Positions 9,444 through 17,926 of a stretch of 42,730 nucleotides of DNA are shown one piece after another. The notes beneath the pieces are model-generated. The model saw only the letters and a list, made by a program, of their open reading frames with translations. It did not search any database and was not told the origin of the DNA. The stretch spans positions 1 to 42,730 of the forward strand of contig JAADHI010000086.1 in assembly GCA_013151935.1 (NCBI GenBank), read 5' to 3'. This DNA is from Candidatus Manganitrophaceae bacterium. GTDB lineage: Bacteria; Nitrospirota; Nitrospiria; SBBL01; JAADHI01. Each line of letters starts with the position of its first letter. Position 1 is the stretch's first letter. The position numbers and the translations under genes are program-made.

Positions 9444-11086
9444 ATGATTAAACCCTCTCATTACGATGATGAGGGTTATGTCATTCAATGGTTGAAGTCC
9501 TCGATTCCCTCCAATACGCTGGCGGTTTTAAATGGCTTAGCCCAGGATTGTGCTGGCAGGTCTTGGGAGAAGAGACGGCCTTTTCGCTTGAGACCTACGA
9601 TGAAACCAATATCCGAATTGATGTTGATGTCCTTTCAGAAAAAATAAAACAGAGCGGAGGACATGCGCTTATTGCCTTGGTGGGTGTGCAGACAAATCAA
9701 TTCCCTCGTGCGGTTGATCTCGCGCGGAAGTTTTGCGCAAAAAATATTCCCGTTTGCATTGGTGGTTTTCATGTGAGTGGCTGTTTGTCGATGTTGCCCA
9801 AAATCACACCGGATCTTCAAGAAGCCATGGATATGGGCATTTCGCTTTTTGCAGGAGAAGTCGAGGGGCGCTTGGAATCCCTCTTCAAGGATGCCTTCTC
9901 GCGTACAATGAAGCCGCTTTACAACTACATGGATGACCTTCCCAATATGGAAGGGGTTCCTGTGCCCTATCTACCCTTACCGATTATTAAACGAACTTCG
10001 GGGTATCGTGCGAGTTTTGATGCGGGACGCGGCTGTCCTTTTCTCTGTAGTTTTTGCACGATTATCAATGTGCAGGGACATAAGTCGCGTTATCGCAGCG
10101 CCGATGATGTTGAAGAAATCCTGCGGACTGCATTTGCCGAAGGCATCACAAACTTTTTTATCAGCGATGACGATTTTGCACGCAATCGACAATGGGAAGC
10201 CATTTTTGATCGCCTCATTAAACTGAGAAAAGAAGAAGGTCTCGAAGTCCGCTTGATCATCCAAGTGGACACGATGTGCCACAAACTACCGCGTTTTATC
10301 GAAAAAGCAGGACAGGCGGGTGTGACGCGTGTGTTTATTGGGCTGGAAACCATTAACGCCGAAGCCTTAAAATCCGCAAAGAAAAAACAAAACAAATTTG
10401 CCGAATATCGGTCCATGCTCGATGCCTGGCATGATGCGGGTGCTTTAACTTATGCAGGTTATATTCTTGGATTTCCTCAGGATACGCCCGCGAGTATTCT
10501 TGAAGACATCAAAACCATCCAACGCGAATTACCCATTGATTTATTAGAGTTTTTTATTCTCACGCCGCTTCCGGGTTCAGAAGATCATAAAAATTTGTTT
10601 GAAAAAGGCGTTGAGATGGAAAAGGATATGAACAATTACGATGTTGTGCATATCACCACTGCCCATCCAACGATGACGGACAAGGAGTGGTTGGGCATTT
10701 ACGAGAAGGCCTGGGATGCCTATTATACGCCAGAACATGTGGAAACCGTCATCAGACGTGCGCAGACCTGGGGCTTCGACGTGGATAATATGATGCAAAA
10801 ACTGCTGCATTTTTATGCTTGTCCAAAAATAGAAAAAATGCACCCGCTCGAAGGGGGCTTATTGCGCTTGAAATACCGCAAAGATAGGCGCTATGGCATG
10901 CCGATTGAAAATCCTCTCATTTTTTATCCTCGATATGTATTTGAAACCATCTCAAAATTTGTACATTTTGGGATCCTCTATTTCCGTTTTAAACGCATTT
11001 TAAAGCGTGTTAAAAAAACACCACCCCAAGCAAAGATTCAAGAGCAATTGGACGATTCTTTGTCCGTGATTAGTTCCCGGTCGTGA
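9444..11086 (+). CDS. B12-binding radical SAM protein, frameshifted near N-terminus
   Basis: The canonical N-terminus of this family (MIKPSHYDDEGYVIQW, then SIPSNTLAVLNGLAQDC) is encoded from ATG 9444. The remainder (QVLGEETAF onward, to 11086) is one base out of phase, so a base appears missing around 9555-9562. The later frame alone opens at 9488 but begins with shadow sequence. The second part shows a B12-binding-like Rossmann region (about residues 60-140), then the 4Fe-4S ligand motif GRGCPFLCSFC, a radical SAM barrel with YILGFPQDT, and a C-terminal extension. Substrate unknown. It is either a decayed gene or a read error. Confidence 0.8.
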
Positions 11087-11182
11087 ACTCAGTTTGATTC
11101 AGAAACCGCAATCTTAACGTTGTTATGCTCGCCTACGCGAGTATAAGGTGTACTAAAACTACATTCCCCGTTTTTGAAATTC

Positions 11183-11211
11183 TTGACTCCCTTTGGGCGG
11201 AATGTTAGACT
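11183..11211 (+). promoter_or_regulatory. Sigma-70 promoter of hemE
   Basis: TTGACT (11183-11188), a 17-bp spacer and TAGACT (11206-11211), 50 bases before the hemE ATG. A short CTCGC/GCGAG stem at about 11128-11143 lies between the radical SAM stop and this promoter but lacks a T tract. Confidence 0.6.
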
Positions 11212-11260
11212 CCGCTCCGTTTTCTGTGTCTATCTGCAACGAGAGAAGGGGTGTTTTTTT

Positions 11261-12304
11261 ATGAATGATCGATTTCTAAAAGCCTGTCGACGGGAGCCTG
11301 TGGATGCGACACCCGTGTGGTTTATGCGACAAGCGGGGCGATACATGAAGGCTTTTCGGGATATCCGCGCCAAACACTCTCTGTTGACCGTCTGCAAAAC
11401 CCCGGAACTTGCCTGCGAAGTCACACTTCAGCCCATCAATCGCTTTGATTTTGATGCCTCGATTATTTTTGCCGATATTCTCCTGCCCTTGGAACCCATG
11501 GGGCTGAATCTTGAATTTGTCAAAGGCGAAGGGCCATGTATCCACAACCCTGTGCGTTCTGAAAAAGATGTTGATGCTTTAAAACCAGTCGTGCCGCAAG
11601 AAACGCTCTCTTATGTGATGGAAGCGATTAAACTGGTTCGTGCGGAATTAAAGGTGCCCTTGATTGGTTTTGCGGGTGCACCCTTTACGCTTGCAAGTTA
11701 TATGATTGAAGGCGGGGCCTCTCGGAATTATCTCGAAACCAAAAAAATCATGTACGGCGCACCCGATGTTTGGGATAAACTCATGAATAAACTGACGCGT
11801 GTGCTGGTTGATTATCTTTCCGCGCAAGTGGACGCAGGAGCCCAAGTGCTTCAGATTTTTGACAGTTGGATCGGCGCGCTTTCGCCGGGAGACTATAAAC
11901 GCTATGTTTTTCCGCACATGAAGCGACTTTTCTCAGAATTACAGGGCTTTGCTGTCCCGCTCATTCATTTTGGCACGGGAACAGCGACTTTGCTTCAAAT
12001 GCAAAAAGAAGCGGGTGGGGATGTGATTGGTCTGGATTGGCGTGTGAACCTGGATGAAGCCTGGGACACACTGGGTCATGATGTGGCAGTCCAGGGAAAC
12101 CTCGATCCCTTGATCCTCTTTGCCCCCATCCCCGAAATCGAAAAACGCATTGATGATATCATTGGTCGCGCAAATGGACGTCCCGGTCATATCTTCAATC
12201 TCGGTCACGGCATCCTGCCGGAAACCCCCTTTGATGCTGTTGAAGCCGTTATTCAAATGGTGCATGAAAAAAGTGCAACCCTTCTCAAGGCAAGTGCAGT
12301 TTAG
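11261..12304 (+). CDS. hemE: Uroporphyrinogen decarboxylase HemE
   Basis: Decarboxylates the four acetate side chains of uroporphyrinogen III to coproporphyrinogen III in haem synthesis. The 347 residues match the family. The substrate-binding N-terminus PVWFMRQAGRYMKAFRDIR and FDASIIFADILLPLE, which contains the catalytic Asp, are intact, as are GFAGAPFTLASYMIEGG and the C-terminal NLGHGILPETP. ATG 11261 is preceded by GAAGGGG; an upstream in-frame ATG at 11174 overlaps the promoter and adds 29 residues atypical of HemE. It stands alone on its own promoter. Confidence 0.96.
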   Translation: MNDRFLKACRREPVDATPVWFMRQAGRYMKAFRDIRAKHSLLTVCKTPELACEVTLQPINRFDFDASIIFADILLPLEPMGLNLEFVKGEGPCIHNPVRSEKDVDALKPVVPQETLSYVMEAIKLVRAELKVPLIGFAGAPFTLASYMIEGGASRNYLETKKIMYGAPDVWDKLMNKLTRVLVDYLSAQVDAGAQVLQIFDSWIGALSPGDYKRYVFPHMKRLFSELQGFAVPLIHFGTGTATLLQMQKEAGGDVIGLDWRVNLDEAWDTLGHDVAVQGNLDPLILFAPIPEIEKRIDDIIGRANGRPGHIFNLGHGILPETPFDAVEAVIQMVHEKSATLLKASAV

Positions 12305-12326
12305 ACATCCTTCTTTTCTAAAAATA

Positions 12327-12652
12327 TGAAGGCCTCCTCCTGTTTTTCTCCGGAAGTTATCACCTCAACACGGAGAACGATTTGGATTACGAATTCGGCG
12401 ATCAAACGCTCTTAAGTGTCAGTTTCAACTATCTGCTGGGAACCGAGCGTGATGATTTCGATACCGTCACCGGTAGTCAGGGTGTGCCTTCGACGGGTGG
12501 AGACTGGGTGAACTTTACGCCCGGTATCCGTGTTCAGGCCTCGGATTACCTCAACCTCTACAGTTTTTACAACTCCCCATCTACCAATATGTGAACGAAA
12601 TGAATTTAGTGCCGCGCTACGGGTTGGTGCTGGGTGCGAGCTATACATTTTA
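12327..12652 (+). pseudogene. Remnant of an outer-membrane beta-barrel protein (C-terminal end)
   Basis: No start, but two overlapping frames together spell a barrel C-terminus. SYHLNTENDLDYEFGDQTLL, VNFTPGIRVQASDYLNLYSF lies in one frame, and after a one-base shift near 12565 LQLPIYQYVNEMNLVPRYG and LVLGASYTF-stop lies in the other. The terminal Phe and alternating hydrophobic pattern are typical for outer-membrane insertion. The N-terminal bulk is missing, so this is a truncated, frameshifted remnant directly downstream of hemE. Confidence 0.65.
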
Positions 12653-12719
12653 GAGCTGCCTTTTAAGCGACGGCTTCGAGAGTGCTGACGAGGGACAGCA
12701 CGGATAAGTGAGGAAATAC

Positions 12720-12917
12720 ATGAATAACTCGCGAAAGAGATGGGACTCCTTTCCTATTTTGCTGGACCAGGACGTGGAAGTGGCAGAGCAGCATCGTGTT
12801 GTTTCCTTACCAGTGACCTTCTTTGTTGATGCAAAAGGCATTATTAAAGAGCAGGTTTTTGGTGGAACATTGACCAAAAAGCAAATCGGAGAAGTATTTC
12901 TGCGTCTAAAAAAATGA
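12720..12917 (+). CDS. Thioredoxin-fold (TlpA-like) fragment without CxxC half
   Basis: 65 residues from ATG 12720, with GAGGA six bases upstream. FPILLDQDVEVAEQHRV, VSLPVTFFVDAKGIIKEQ and a Gly-Gly turn match the C-terminal half of TlpA/redoxin-like thioredoxin folds, including the cis-Pro loop SLPVTFF. The N-terminal half with the CxxC active site is absent, so it cannot be a normal reductase. Most likely a truncated gene that happens to retain a ribosome site; a residual expressed domain is possible. Confidence 0.55.
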   Translation: MNNSRKRWDSFPILLDQDVEVAEQHRVVSLPVTFFVDAKGIIKEQVFGGTLTKKQIGEVFLRLKK

Positions 12918-12965
12918 GGAATCGTTTATAATGCTGTCCTATATTTTTATAGAACGAAAAAACAC

Positions 12966-12997
12966 TTGACTCCGTACTTAGCTACGGCATTTATAGT
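12966..12997 (+). promoter_or_regulatory. MerR-type operator/promoter with 19-20 bp spacer
   Basis: TTGACT (12966-12971) and a -10 at 12991-12997 (TTATAG or TATAGT) are separated by 19-20 bp. The spacer holds the dyad CCGTA-6-TACGG (12972-12987). Over-long spacing plus a central dyad is diagnostic of MerR-family activated promoters and closely resembles the mer operator. The predicted transcript start falls at about the merR ATG (13004). Confidence 0.85.
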
Positions 12998-13003
12998 GAG
13001 GTC

Positions 13004-13438
13004 ATGAAACCTTTAACCATTGGTCGTTTGGCTAAAAAATGTGGCGTGAATGTCGAAACCATCCGCTACTATCATCGACGGGCGCTGTTACCGCTCCCCC
13101 CTACTACCTCCTCTGCCTACCGGCACTATTCCGAAAATGACATTGAACGCATCCGCTTTATAAGGGGTGCGCAAAGCCTGGGTTTTACTTTGAAAGAAAT
13201 CGGGGAGTTGCTCTCTTTACGTGTCGATGCAGCGACCTCGGCATCCGAGGTCAAAAGGCGGACGGCTTTGAAGATTGCGGATATTGAACGAAAGCTTCAA
13301 AGCTTGCAGGAGATGAAAGCTGTGCTGACGACCCTCAATCAGCAGTGCAAAGGTGCTAAGAGCGATCGTTCTTGTACGATACTGGATAGCTTAGGAAGCT
13401 TTGGTGTATCGAGGCAGTGCTGTCAGGAAGCTGAATGA
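13004..13438 (+). CDS. MerR family metal-responsive transcription regulator
   Basis: 144 residues. The N-terminal winged helix-turn-helix is TIGRLAKKCGVNVETIRYYH, followed by YRHYSENDIERIRFIRGAQSLGFTLKEIGELL and a dimerisation coiled coil. Two of the three MerR metal cysteines have the right spacing (C-x8-C in QQCKGAKSDRSC), but the first (Cys79/82 position, here in DAATSASEV) is replaced. A Cys-Cys pair near the C-terminus could substitute. It sits directly on a mer-like operator reading in its own direction, so it is probably autoregulated together with the genes below. Metal specificity is open; canonical Hg(II) binding is doubtful. Confidence 0.88.
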   Translation: MKPLTIGRLAKKCGVNVETIRYYHRRALLPLPPTTSSAYRHYSENDIERIRFIRGAQSLGFTLKEIGELLSLRVDAATSASEVKRRTALKIADIERKLQSLQEMKAVLTTLNQQCKGAKSDRSCTILDSLGSFGVSRQCCQEAE

Positions 13439-13448
13439 TGAACAGAAT

Positions 13449-13574
13449 GGTTTGAGCGGCGGTCTTTTTGGTCTCCCCTCGGAAGCGGTTCCACTTCCGG
13501 TGGTGCAAAATTTGAATGGAACGCAGTTGGCCGCAGATTATGAGGGTGTCATCGCAGTCGAGATCCATTATTAA
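13449..13574 (+). pseudogene. Remnant: C-terminal end of a second outer-membrane protein
   Basis: A 41-codon open end, with no start of its own, reads LPVVQNLNGTQLAADYEGVI and VAVEIHY-like text (here IAVEIHY) before a stop. It aligns with the C-terminus of the intact outer-membrane protein at 14906-15805 (PVIQELNGTQLGVDY ... GFRYSF). This is the tail of a decayed paralogue stranded between merR and the HMA gene. Confidence 0.6.
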
Positions 13575-13586
13575 GAGGGGTTTACG

Positions 13587-13916
13587 ATGGAAATAGAAAA
13601 ACGAAGTAGATTATTGCTTGTGATGATGTTGATGTTGATCGCCCCGCTTTTGACTCAAAGTGCAAAGGCAGAGGAAATGTCTGCAGAGATCTCCATCCGT
13701 GTCGACGGCCTCACCTGTCCTTTTTGTGCCTACGGCTTGGAGAAAAAACTAAAACGCCTGGACGGAGCGGAAAAAATCCACATCGACATTGAAAAGGGGA
13801 TCGCCCACATTCAGGTTGTCGAAGGTAAAAAAGTGGAAGAAAAAGATCTCAAACAAGCCGTGGAAGATGCGGGATTTACCGCGAAAGACATTATTTACGG
13901 TCGTCCTCAAAAATAA
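13587..13916 (+). CDS. Secreted HMA-domain protein (MerP-like metal carrier)
   Basis: 109 residues. A signal peptide (LLLVMMLMLIAPLLTQSAKA) precedes a single heavy-metal-associated domain with the metal site GLTCPFCAYGLEKKL (CxxC) and the ferredoxin-like beta-alpha-beta pattern ending DAGFTAKDI. Probably a periplasmic metal-binding carrier like MerP. Its GAGGGG ribosome site is seven bases before the ATG. It lies downstream of merR, separated by the remnant at 13449-13574, and is followed 15 bases later by the NHL gene. No MerT or MerA partner is present, so the bound metal is unknown. Confidence 0.85.
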   Translation: MEIEKRSRLLLVMMLMLIAPLLTQSAKAEEMSAEISIRVDGLTCPFCAYGLEKKLKRLDGAEKIHIDIEKGIAHIQVVEGKKVEEKDLKQAVEDAGFTAKDIIYGRPQK

Positions 13917-13931
13917 TCGGGGCCTTATTTC

Positions 13932-14909
13932 ATGAAAACAAAGTATCGCAGCATGCTCAGCTTCTTCACCTTTTTTCTGCTCTTTTTGAGTCTTGTGCGG
14001 TGTGCAGAAACAAAAGCGATTTCCGATTTTGTAATCTCCTGGGGCGCAGAAAAATCAGATCGGGGGCAGTTAGATGAACCTTTTGATGCCGTGGTCGGTC
14101 CGAAAGGCCACCTGTATGTGACGGATGCTCGGCAGCAAAAAGTCCTCAAATTTGATACTGATGGAAAATTTGTCTTGCAGTGGGGGGATGCAAAGCGTTT
14201 TGAAAAACCGACTGGCATTACCGTCAGTGAGGACGGCTTCGTTTATGTGTCGGATTACGACAATGACCACATCCTGAAATTTAAGAGCGATGGCACCTTT
14301 ATCAAACAATGGGGCCGCTCGGGTGAAGGCGAGGGTGAATTTGATTCGCCTTCCAGCCTGGCTGTTGATGCGGCCGGGAACGTCTACGTCACCGATCTCT
14401 ACAATCATCGCATTCAAAAATTCACAAGTGAGGGGACTTTTCTTTTGAGTTGGGGCAAAGAAGGCAAGGTCAATAATATGCGTTCTGTGCTGAATTTTAT
14501 TTTTGATGAGGGCAGTGAGAATTTATTTTATTACCCGGCTAAAATCGCAGTTTCTCCGAAAGGAGAAGTGTACGTTTCTGATTCTTACAACAACCGTGTG
14601 CAGGTTTTCGATCAAGCGGGCCGTTTTTTAAGGAAATGGGGTGGCATGGGTTTCTGGGGGGGGCGTTTCCGTGTGGCTTCGGGTATCGCCTTTGGCCCGA
14701 AGGGTCACGTTTACATCGCCGATTTTTACAACAATCGTGTGCAAATTTTTAATGCAGAAGGAAAATACCTTGATCAATGGGGCGATGAGGGAACAGAACC
14801 CGGCCAATTTGAGGGCCCGACGGGTTTGGCGGTCGATCAAGACGGCGATATCTATGTGGTTGATTGGGGGAACCATCGCATCCAAAAATTTTCGGGAAAT
14901 AAAAAATGA
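13932..14909 (+). CDS. NHL-repeat beta-propeller protein, exported
   Basis: 325 residues with an N-terminal hydrophobic signal ending LVRCAETKA (possible lipobox Cys). Then about six NHL blades, each of the form xxPxGIAVdxxGxVYVxDxxNxRIQKF; clear examples are NVYVTDLYNHRIQKF, EVYVSDSYNNRVQVF, HVYIADFYNNRVQIF and DIYVVDWGNHRIQKF. The repeats form a six-bladed propeller, generally a protein- or ligand-binding scaffold. It overlaps the next gene by four bases, implying co-translation with the outer-membrane protein. Envelope location is inferred. Confidence 0.85.
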   Translation: MKTKYRSMLSFFTFFLLFLSLVRCAETKAISDFVISWGAEKSDRGQLDEPFDAVVGPKGHLYVTDARQQKVLKFDTDGKFVLQWGDAKRFEKPTGITVSEDGFVYVSDYDNDHILKFKSDGTFIKQWGRSGEGEGEFDSPSSLAVDAAGNVYVTDLYNHRIQKFTSEGTFLLSWGKEGKVNNMRSVLNFIFDEGSENLFYYPAKIAVSPKGEVYVSDSYNNRVQVFDQAGRFLRKWGGMGFWGGRFRVASGIAFGPKGHVYIADFYNNRVQIFNAEGKYLDQWGDEGTEPGQFEGPTGLAVDQDGDIYVVDWGNHRIQKFSGNKK

Positions 14910-15805
14910 AGTCGCCCTATTTATTGTTGTGCTTATTCGTGATGCTCATGTTCATAAATCCCTTGCGCCTGTGGGCGCTACCGATTGAAAGTGACACGGC
15001 GCTGACCCTGGGTTTTGAAAGCAATGTTTTGCGCTCCTTTGTTCGGATGACAAAAAAAACGGGGTTACTTAAAGAGGGGAAGGCAATTTCAGATCCTGAA
15101 AATAGAAAAGTCACGATTTATAATACGCCCCTTATCCTTCCGGTTCGTCTTAGCCCTTCACTCGTTTTCACTGTCGTTGCACCCCTACTAACAATTGAAT
15201 CACAAAAAACAAACGCGGATCTGAGACAAAAAAACAGCAGTTCTGGGATTGGTGATTTGCAATTGTCCTTTAAAAAAGCCTTTTTTAAAAAAGATGGCCT
15301 CAAAAAAACCATGCGTCTCGCCTGGAAAGCCGCGATAAAGCTGCCCACGGGCGATGAAAATCTTAGCCCGGCTTTGGGCAGTGGTTCCGTCGATTTTATC
15401 GTCGGTGGTCTGCTCAGCTATATCGATAAGCGTTTTGCCATGCATCATGATTTAAGCTTTAAAATAAATAGCAAAGCGCATGGCCTCCGTGTGGGAAACA
15501 TCATCAAACACAATGTAGCCTTTGAATATCGCGTGCTTCCCGAACGATTCAAATCCATTGAGGACACGACCCTCAATCTAATTTTGGAGTTAAACAGTCG
15601 CTACCAGGCCCGTAGCAAAAGTGGCGGGCAAATACTTGCAAACACCGGCGGGACGCGGCTCTTTTTGTCTCCCGGTTTTCAAGTCATTGCCGGGCCGCGT
15701 TTGATCCTTGAAGGCCTGTTTCAGTATCCTGTCATTCAGGAATTAAACGGCACCCAATTGGGTGTTGATTATACGGCATTGCTTGGTTTTCGCTACTCGT
15801 TTTAG
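14906..15805 (+). CDS. Outer-membrane beta-barrel protein (transporter-like)
   Basis: 299 residues, signal peptide through LRLWALPIES, then amphipathic beta strands and an aromatic end GFRYSF typical of Gram-negative outer-membrane insertion. The segments AAIKLPTGDENLSPALGSGS and PVIQELNGTQLGVDYTALL resemble the MetA-pathway/transporter-type barrel family of about 300 residues. The gene overlaps the NHL gene by four bases. A decayed paralogue end lies at 13449-13574. Substrate unknown; with HMA and NHL proteins upstream, metal or small-molecule passage is a guess. Confidence 0.75.
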   Translation: MKSPYLLLCLFVMLMFINPLRLWALPIESDTALTLGFESNVLRSFVRMTKKTGLLKEGKAISDPENRKVTIYNTPLILPVRLSPSLVFTVVAPLLTIESQKTNADLRQKNSSSGIGDLQLSFKKAFFKKDGLKKTMRLAWKAAIKLPTGDENLSPALGSGSVDFIVGGLLSYIDKRFAMHHDLSFKINSKAHGLRVGNIIKHNVAFEYRVLPERFKSIEDTTLNLILELNSRYQARSKSGGQILANTGGTRLFLSPGFQVIAGPRLILEGLFQYPVIQELNGTQLGVDYTALLGFRYSF

Positions 15806-15850
15806 AGATACTGTTTATTGGCACTTAAAAAAGTACGGGGATGGAAACTG

Positions 15851-16525
15851 ATGTCGCAGGAAAACGATCTCCTCAAAAACAAGTACAGTATCACCGCCTT
15901 GTTTTACGACATTTTGGACTACCCCTGGGAGCGACAATATCGCCAGTGGCGACCGGAGCTGCTGAAAGATGTCCGGGGAAAAGTCTTGGAAGCGGGTGTC
16001 GGTACCGGACGCAATCTGAAATATTATCTGCCTGATGTCCAGCTCACCGGCATCGATCTGAGCCCCACCATGTTGAACCGGGCGGAAAAACGAGCGAAAG
16101 ATGCCCGATGTAAAGTCACACTCAAACAGGAAGATGCCACGCTTTTATCATCCATCCCCTCTAATCATTTTGACTGGATTTTCTCGACTTTTATCTGCTG
16201 TGTCATGCCCGATCAACTCCAGCCCTTGGCCATTCAACAATTTAGCCGGGTACTGAAGCCGGGCGGGCGTTTTCGCTTGCTCGAAATGATCTATTCAAAA
16301 AATCTGAAAGTGAGAAAAAAGCAGGAAAGGTTCGCACCCTTTGTTGAAAAAGTCTACGGTGCGCGATTTGACCGAAATACCCTGCATTATATTCAAAACT
16401 CGGAGAACCTGAAAGTCAGCACGACCTCATTTCTCAAAGACGATGTTTATTTGCTGATTGATGGGGTGTGTGAAAAGACGACGATAAATCTTTCCGGCCT
16501 CAAAGACCGGGAAGATTCGATGTAG
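15851..16525 (+). CDS. Class I SAM-dependent methyltransferase
   Basis: 224 residues from ATG 15851, chosen because GGGGA lies just upstream; an in-frame TTG at 15818 is less likely. Motif I (SAM-binding loop) is VLEAGVGTGRNLKYY; the acidic ribose-binding residue is in LTGIDLSPTML; motif IV-like DWIFSTFICCVM and post-motif FSRVLKPGGRFRLLEM follow. The layout resembles the UbiE/phospholipid N-methyltransferase branch. It closes the merR-HMA-NHL-barrel run with a 45-base gap. A substrate cannot be assigned from sequence. Confidence 0.85.
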   Translation: MSQENDLLKNKYSITALFYDILDYPWERQYRQWRPELLKDVRGKVLEAGVGTGRNLKYYLPDVQLTGIDLSPTMLNRAEKRAKDARCKVTLKQEDATLLSSIPSNHFDWIFSTFICCVMPDQLQPLAIQQFSRVLKPGGRFRLLEMIYSKNLKVRKKQERFAPFVEKVYGARFDRNTLHYIQNSENLKVSTTSFLKDDVYLLIDGVCEKTTINLSGLKDREDSM

Positions 16526-16729
16526 AATCCAATTTCATGAATACCCATTTCTGCAATTTTTTTGTTGGCCGATGACTCAGAACATCCGTCGTATGTCAGA
16601 AGTTTTTGTACGCCTCTTTCGTTATTTGTTCCTTACAAATCGGTCTTGTTTCCTTGACATAAGGCATAAACAGCGATACCGTTGCGTTATTTCTTCGCGT
16701 TGTTTTTAGGATTATCCAAAGGGGCTGTT

Positions 16730-17911
16730 GTGACCGAGGGGATCATTAAAATATTCGCCCTTACTGGTTTTTTCTTGTTTGGGGTTTTTTTTGTACCCGA
16801 AGCCCTTTGGGCAGATACTTCCAATCCTCCGACAAACGAAATGTTGCTTGAACGGATTGAGCAGCTTGAGCGTCGGTCTGAGCAACAGACACGGCAGCAG
16901 ATTATTTCCGAAATGCGGACAAAATATCCCTCGCTCAATATTCTTGGTTTTGGAAATATTTCATTTTCGACAACAGATGAAGCCGGGAAGACCTCGAGCT
17001 TTAGGATGGGGCAGTTTGTTCTGCATTTTAGCTCTGCTTTGTCGCCGCGCGTCAGTTATTTTGGTGAAATCAGTATTACTGCGCGAAGAGATGCGGGGGA
17101 GGGGGATCCGAAAGCCTCCGGTTTTGATGTGGAAATTGAACGAAATATTATTCGTTTTGACCAGGGGGATCATCTTAAAATCTCTGCCGGACGTTTCCAC
17201 ACGCCCATTAACTGGTGGAATAGTACCTTTCATCATGGGGTTTGGCTTCAGACAACGATTGATCGACCCTCTATGTTAGGAACATTGGTTCCCATTCATT
17301 TTCTGGGTGTCGTATTAGAAGGCGCATTGGGAGAGAGCAGTTTAAACCTTGCTTATAATGTGGGTATGGGGAATGGGCGAGGCAAGGTGCTTGGACGGGC
17401 AGGGGATGCAGGAGATGTGAATAACAACAAAGCCTGGTTTGTGAATGTGCTTTCAAAGCCCGATCGCTTTTTTGGTTTGGATATAGGGGCTTCTGTTTAT
17501 GGGGACCAGATTACAACAACAAGTGGGGCTGTTTTTGACGAGATGATTTTTTCGGCCCACCTGATATGGAGTAAAGAAAACCCCGAAGTGATTTCCGAGT
17601 ATGCAAATATTCGTCACGAAGCGAAATCAGGAGGCGCGACTTTTGACCATCAGTCTGCCTATCTTCAAATTGCCTATCGCCTGCCTTGGTTAGAAGCCCG
17701 TTTTAAACCCTATGCCCGCTACGAACATAACAAACTCGATCCGGCAGAACCGCCATTAAGTCCCACAAGCTTGTTTAAGAGAAGGGCCATTGCGGGCTTG
17801 CGTTTTGATGTATCAAGCTATGCGGCCTTGAAAATTGAGTATCGTAAGGAAAAGAAAGACAGTGGCTCGGATAATAATTCGGGTCTTGCCCAAGTCAGTT
17901 TCACTTTTTAG
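16730..17911 (+). CDS. Porin-like outer-membrane protein
   Basis: From GTG 16730, with AAAGGGG five bases upstream, the protein has 393 residues. A TTG 48 bases earlier is open but adds a charged lead before the signal GIIKIFALTGFFLFGVFF. After the signal comes a short coiled-coil stretch (LLERIEQLERRSEQQTRQQ), then a long beta-barrel with the family-like GRFHTPINWWNSTFHHGVW and a terminal QVSFTF. It resembles phosphate-selective/anion porin-like proteins. A small PstS-like protein and an adenylate cyclase follow within 15 and 58 bases, so they probably work together. Confidence 0.8.
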   Translation: MTEGIIKIFALTGFFLFGVFFVPEALWADTSNPPTNEMLLERIEQLERRSEQQTRQQIISEMRTKYPSLNILGFGNISFSTTDEAGKTSSFRMGQFVLHFSSALSPRVSYFGEISITARRDAGEGDPKASGFDVEIERNIIRFDQGDHLKISAGRFHTPINWWNSTFHHGVWLQTTIDRPSMLGTLVPIHFLGVVLEGALGESSLNLAYNVGMGNGRGKVLGRAGDAGDVNNNKAWFVNVLSKPDRFFGLDIGASVYGDQITTTSGAVFDEMIFSAHLIWSKENPEVISEYANIRHEAKSGGATFDHQSAYLQIAYRLPWLEARFKPYARYEHNKLDPAEPPLSPTSLFKRRAIAGLRFDVSSYAALKIEYRKEKKDSGSDNNSGLAQVSFTF

Positions 17912-17926
17912 AGGATAGATAAGCCA

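Noticed and set aside
13004-13916. Functional mercury-resistance operon
   Set aside because: No merA or merT, and the regulator lacks one of the Hg-binding cysteines.
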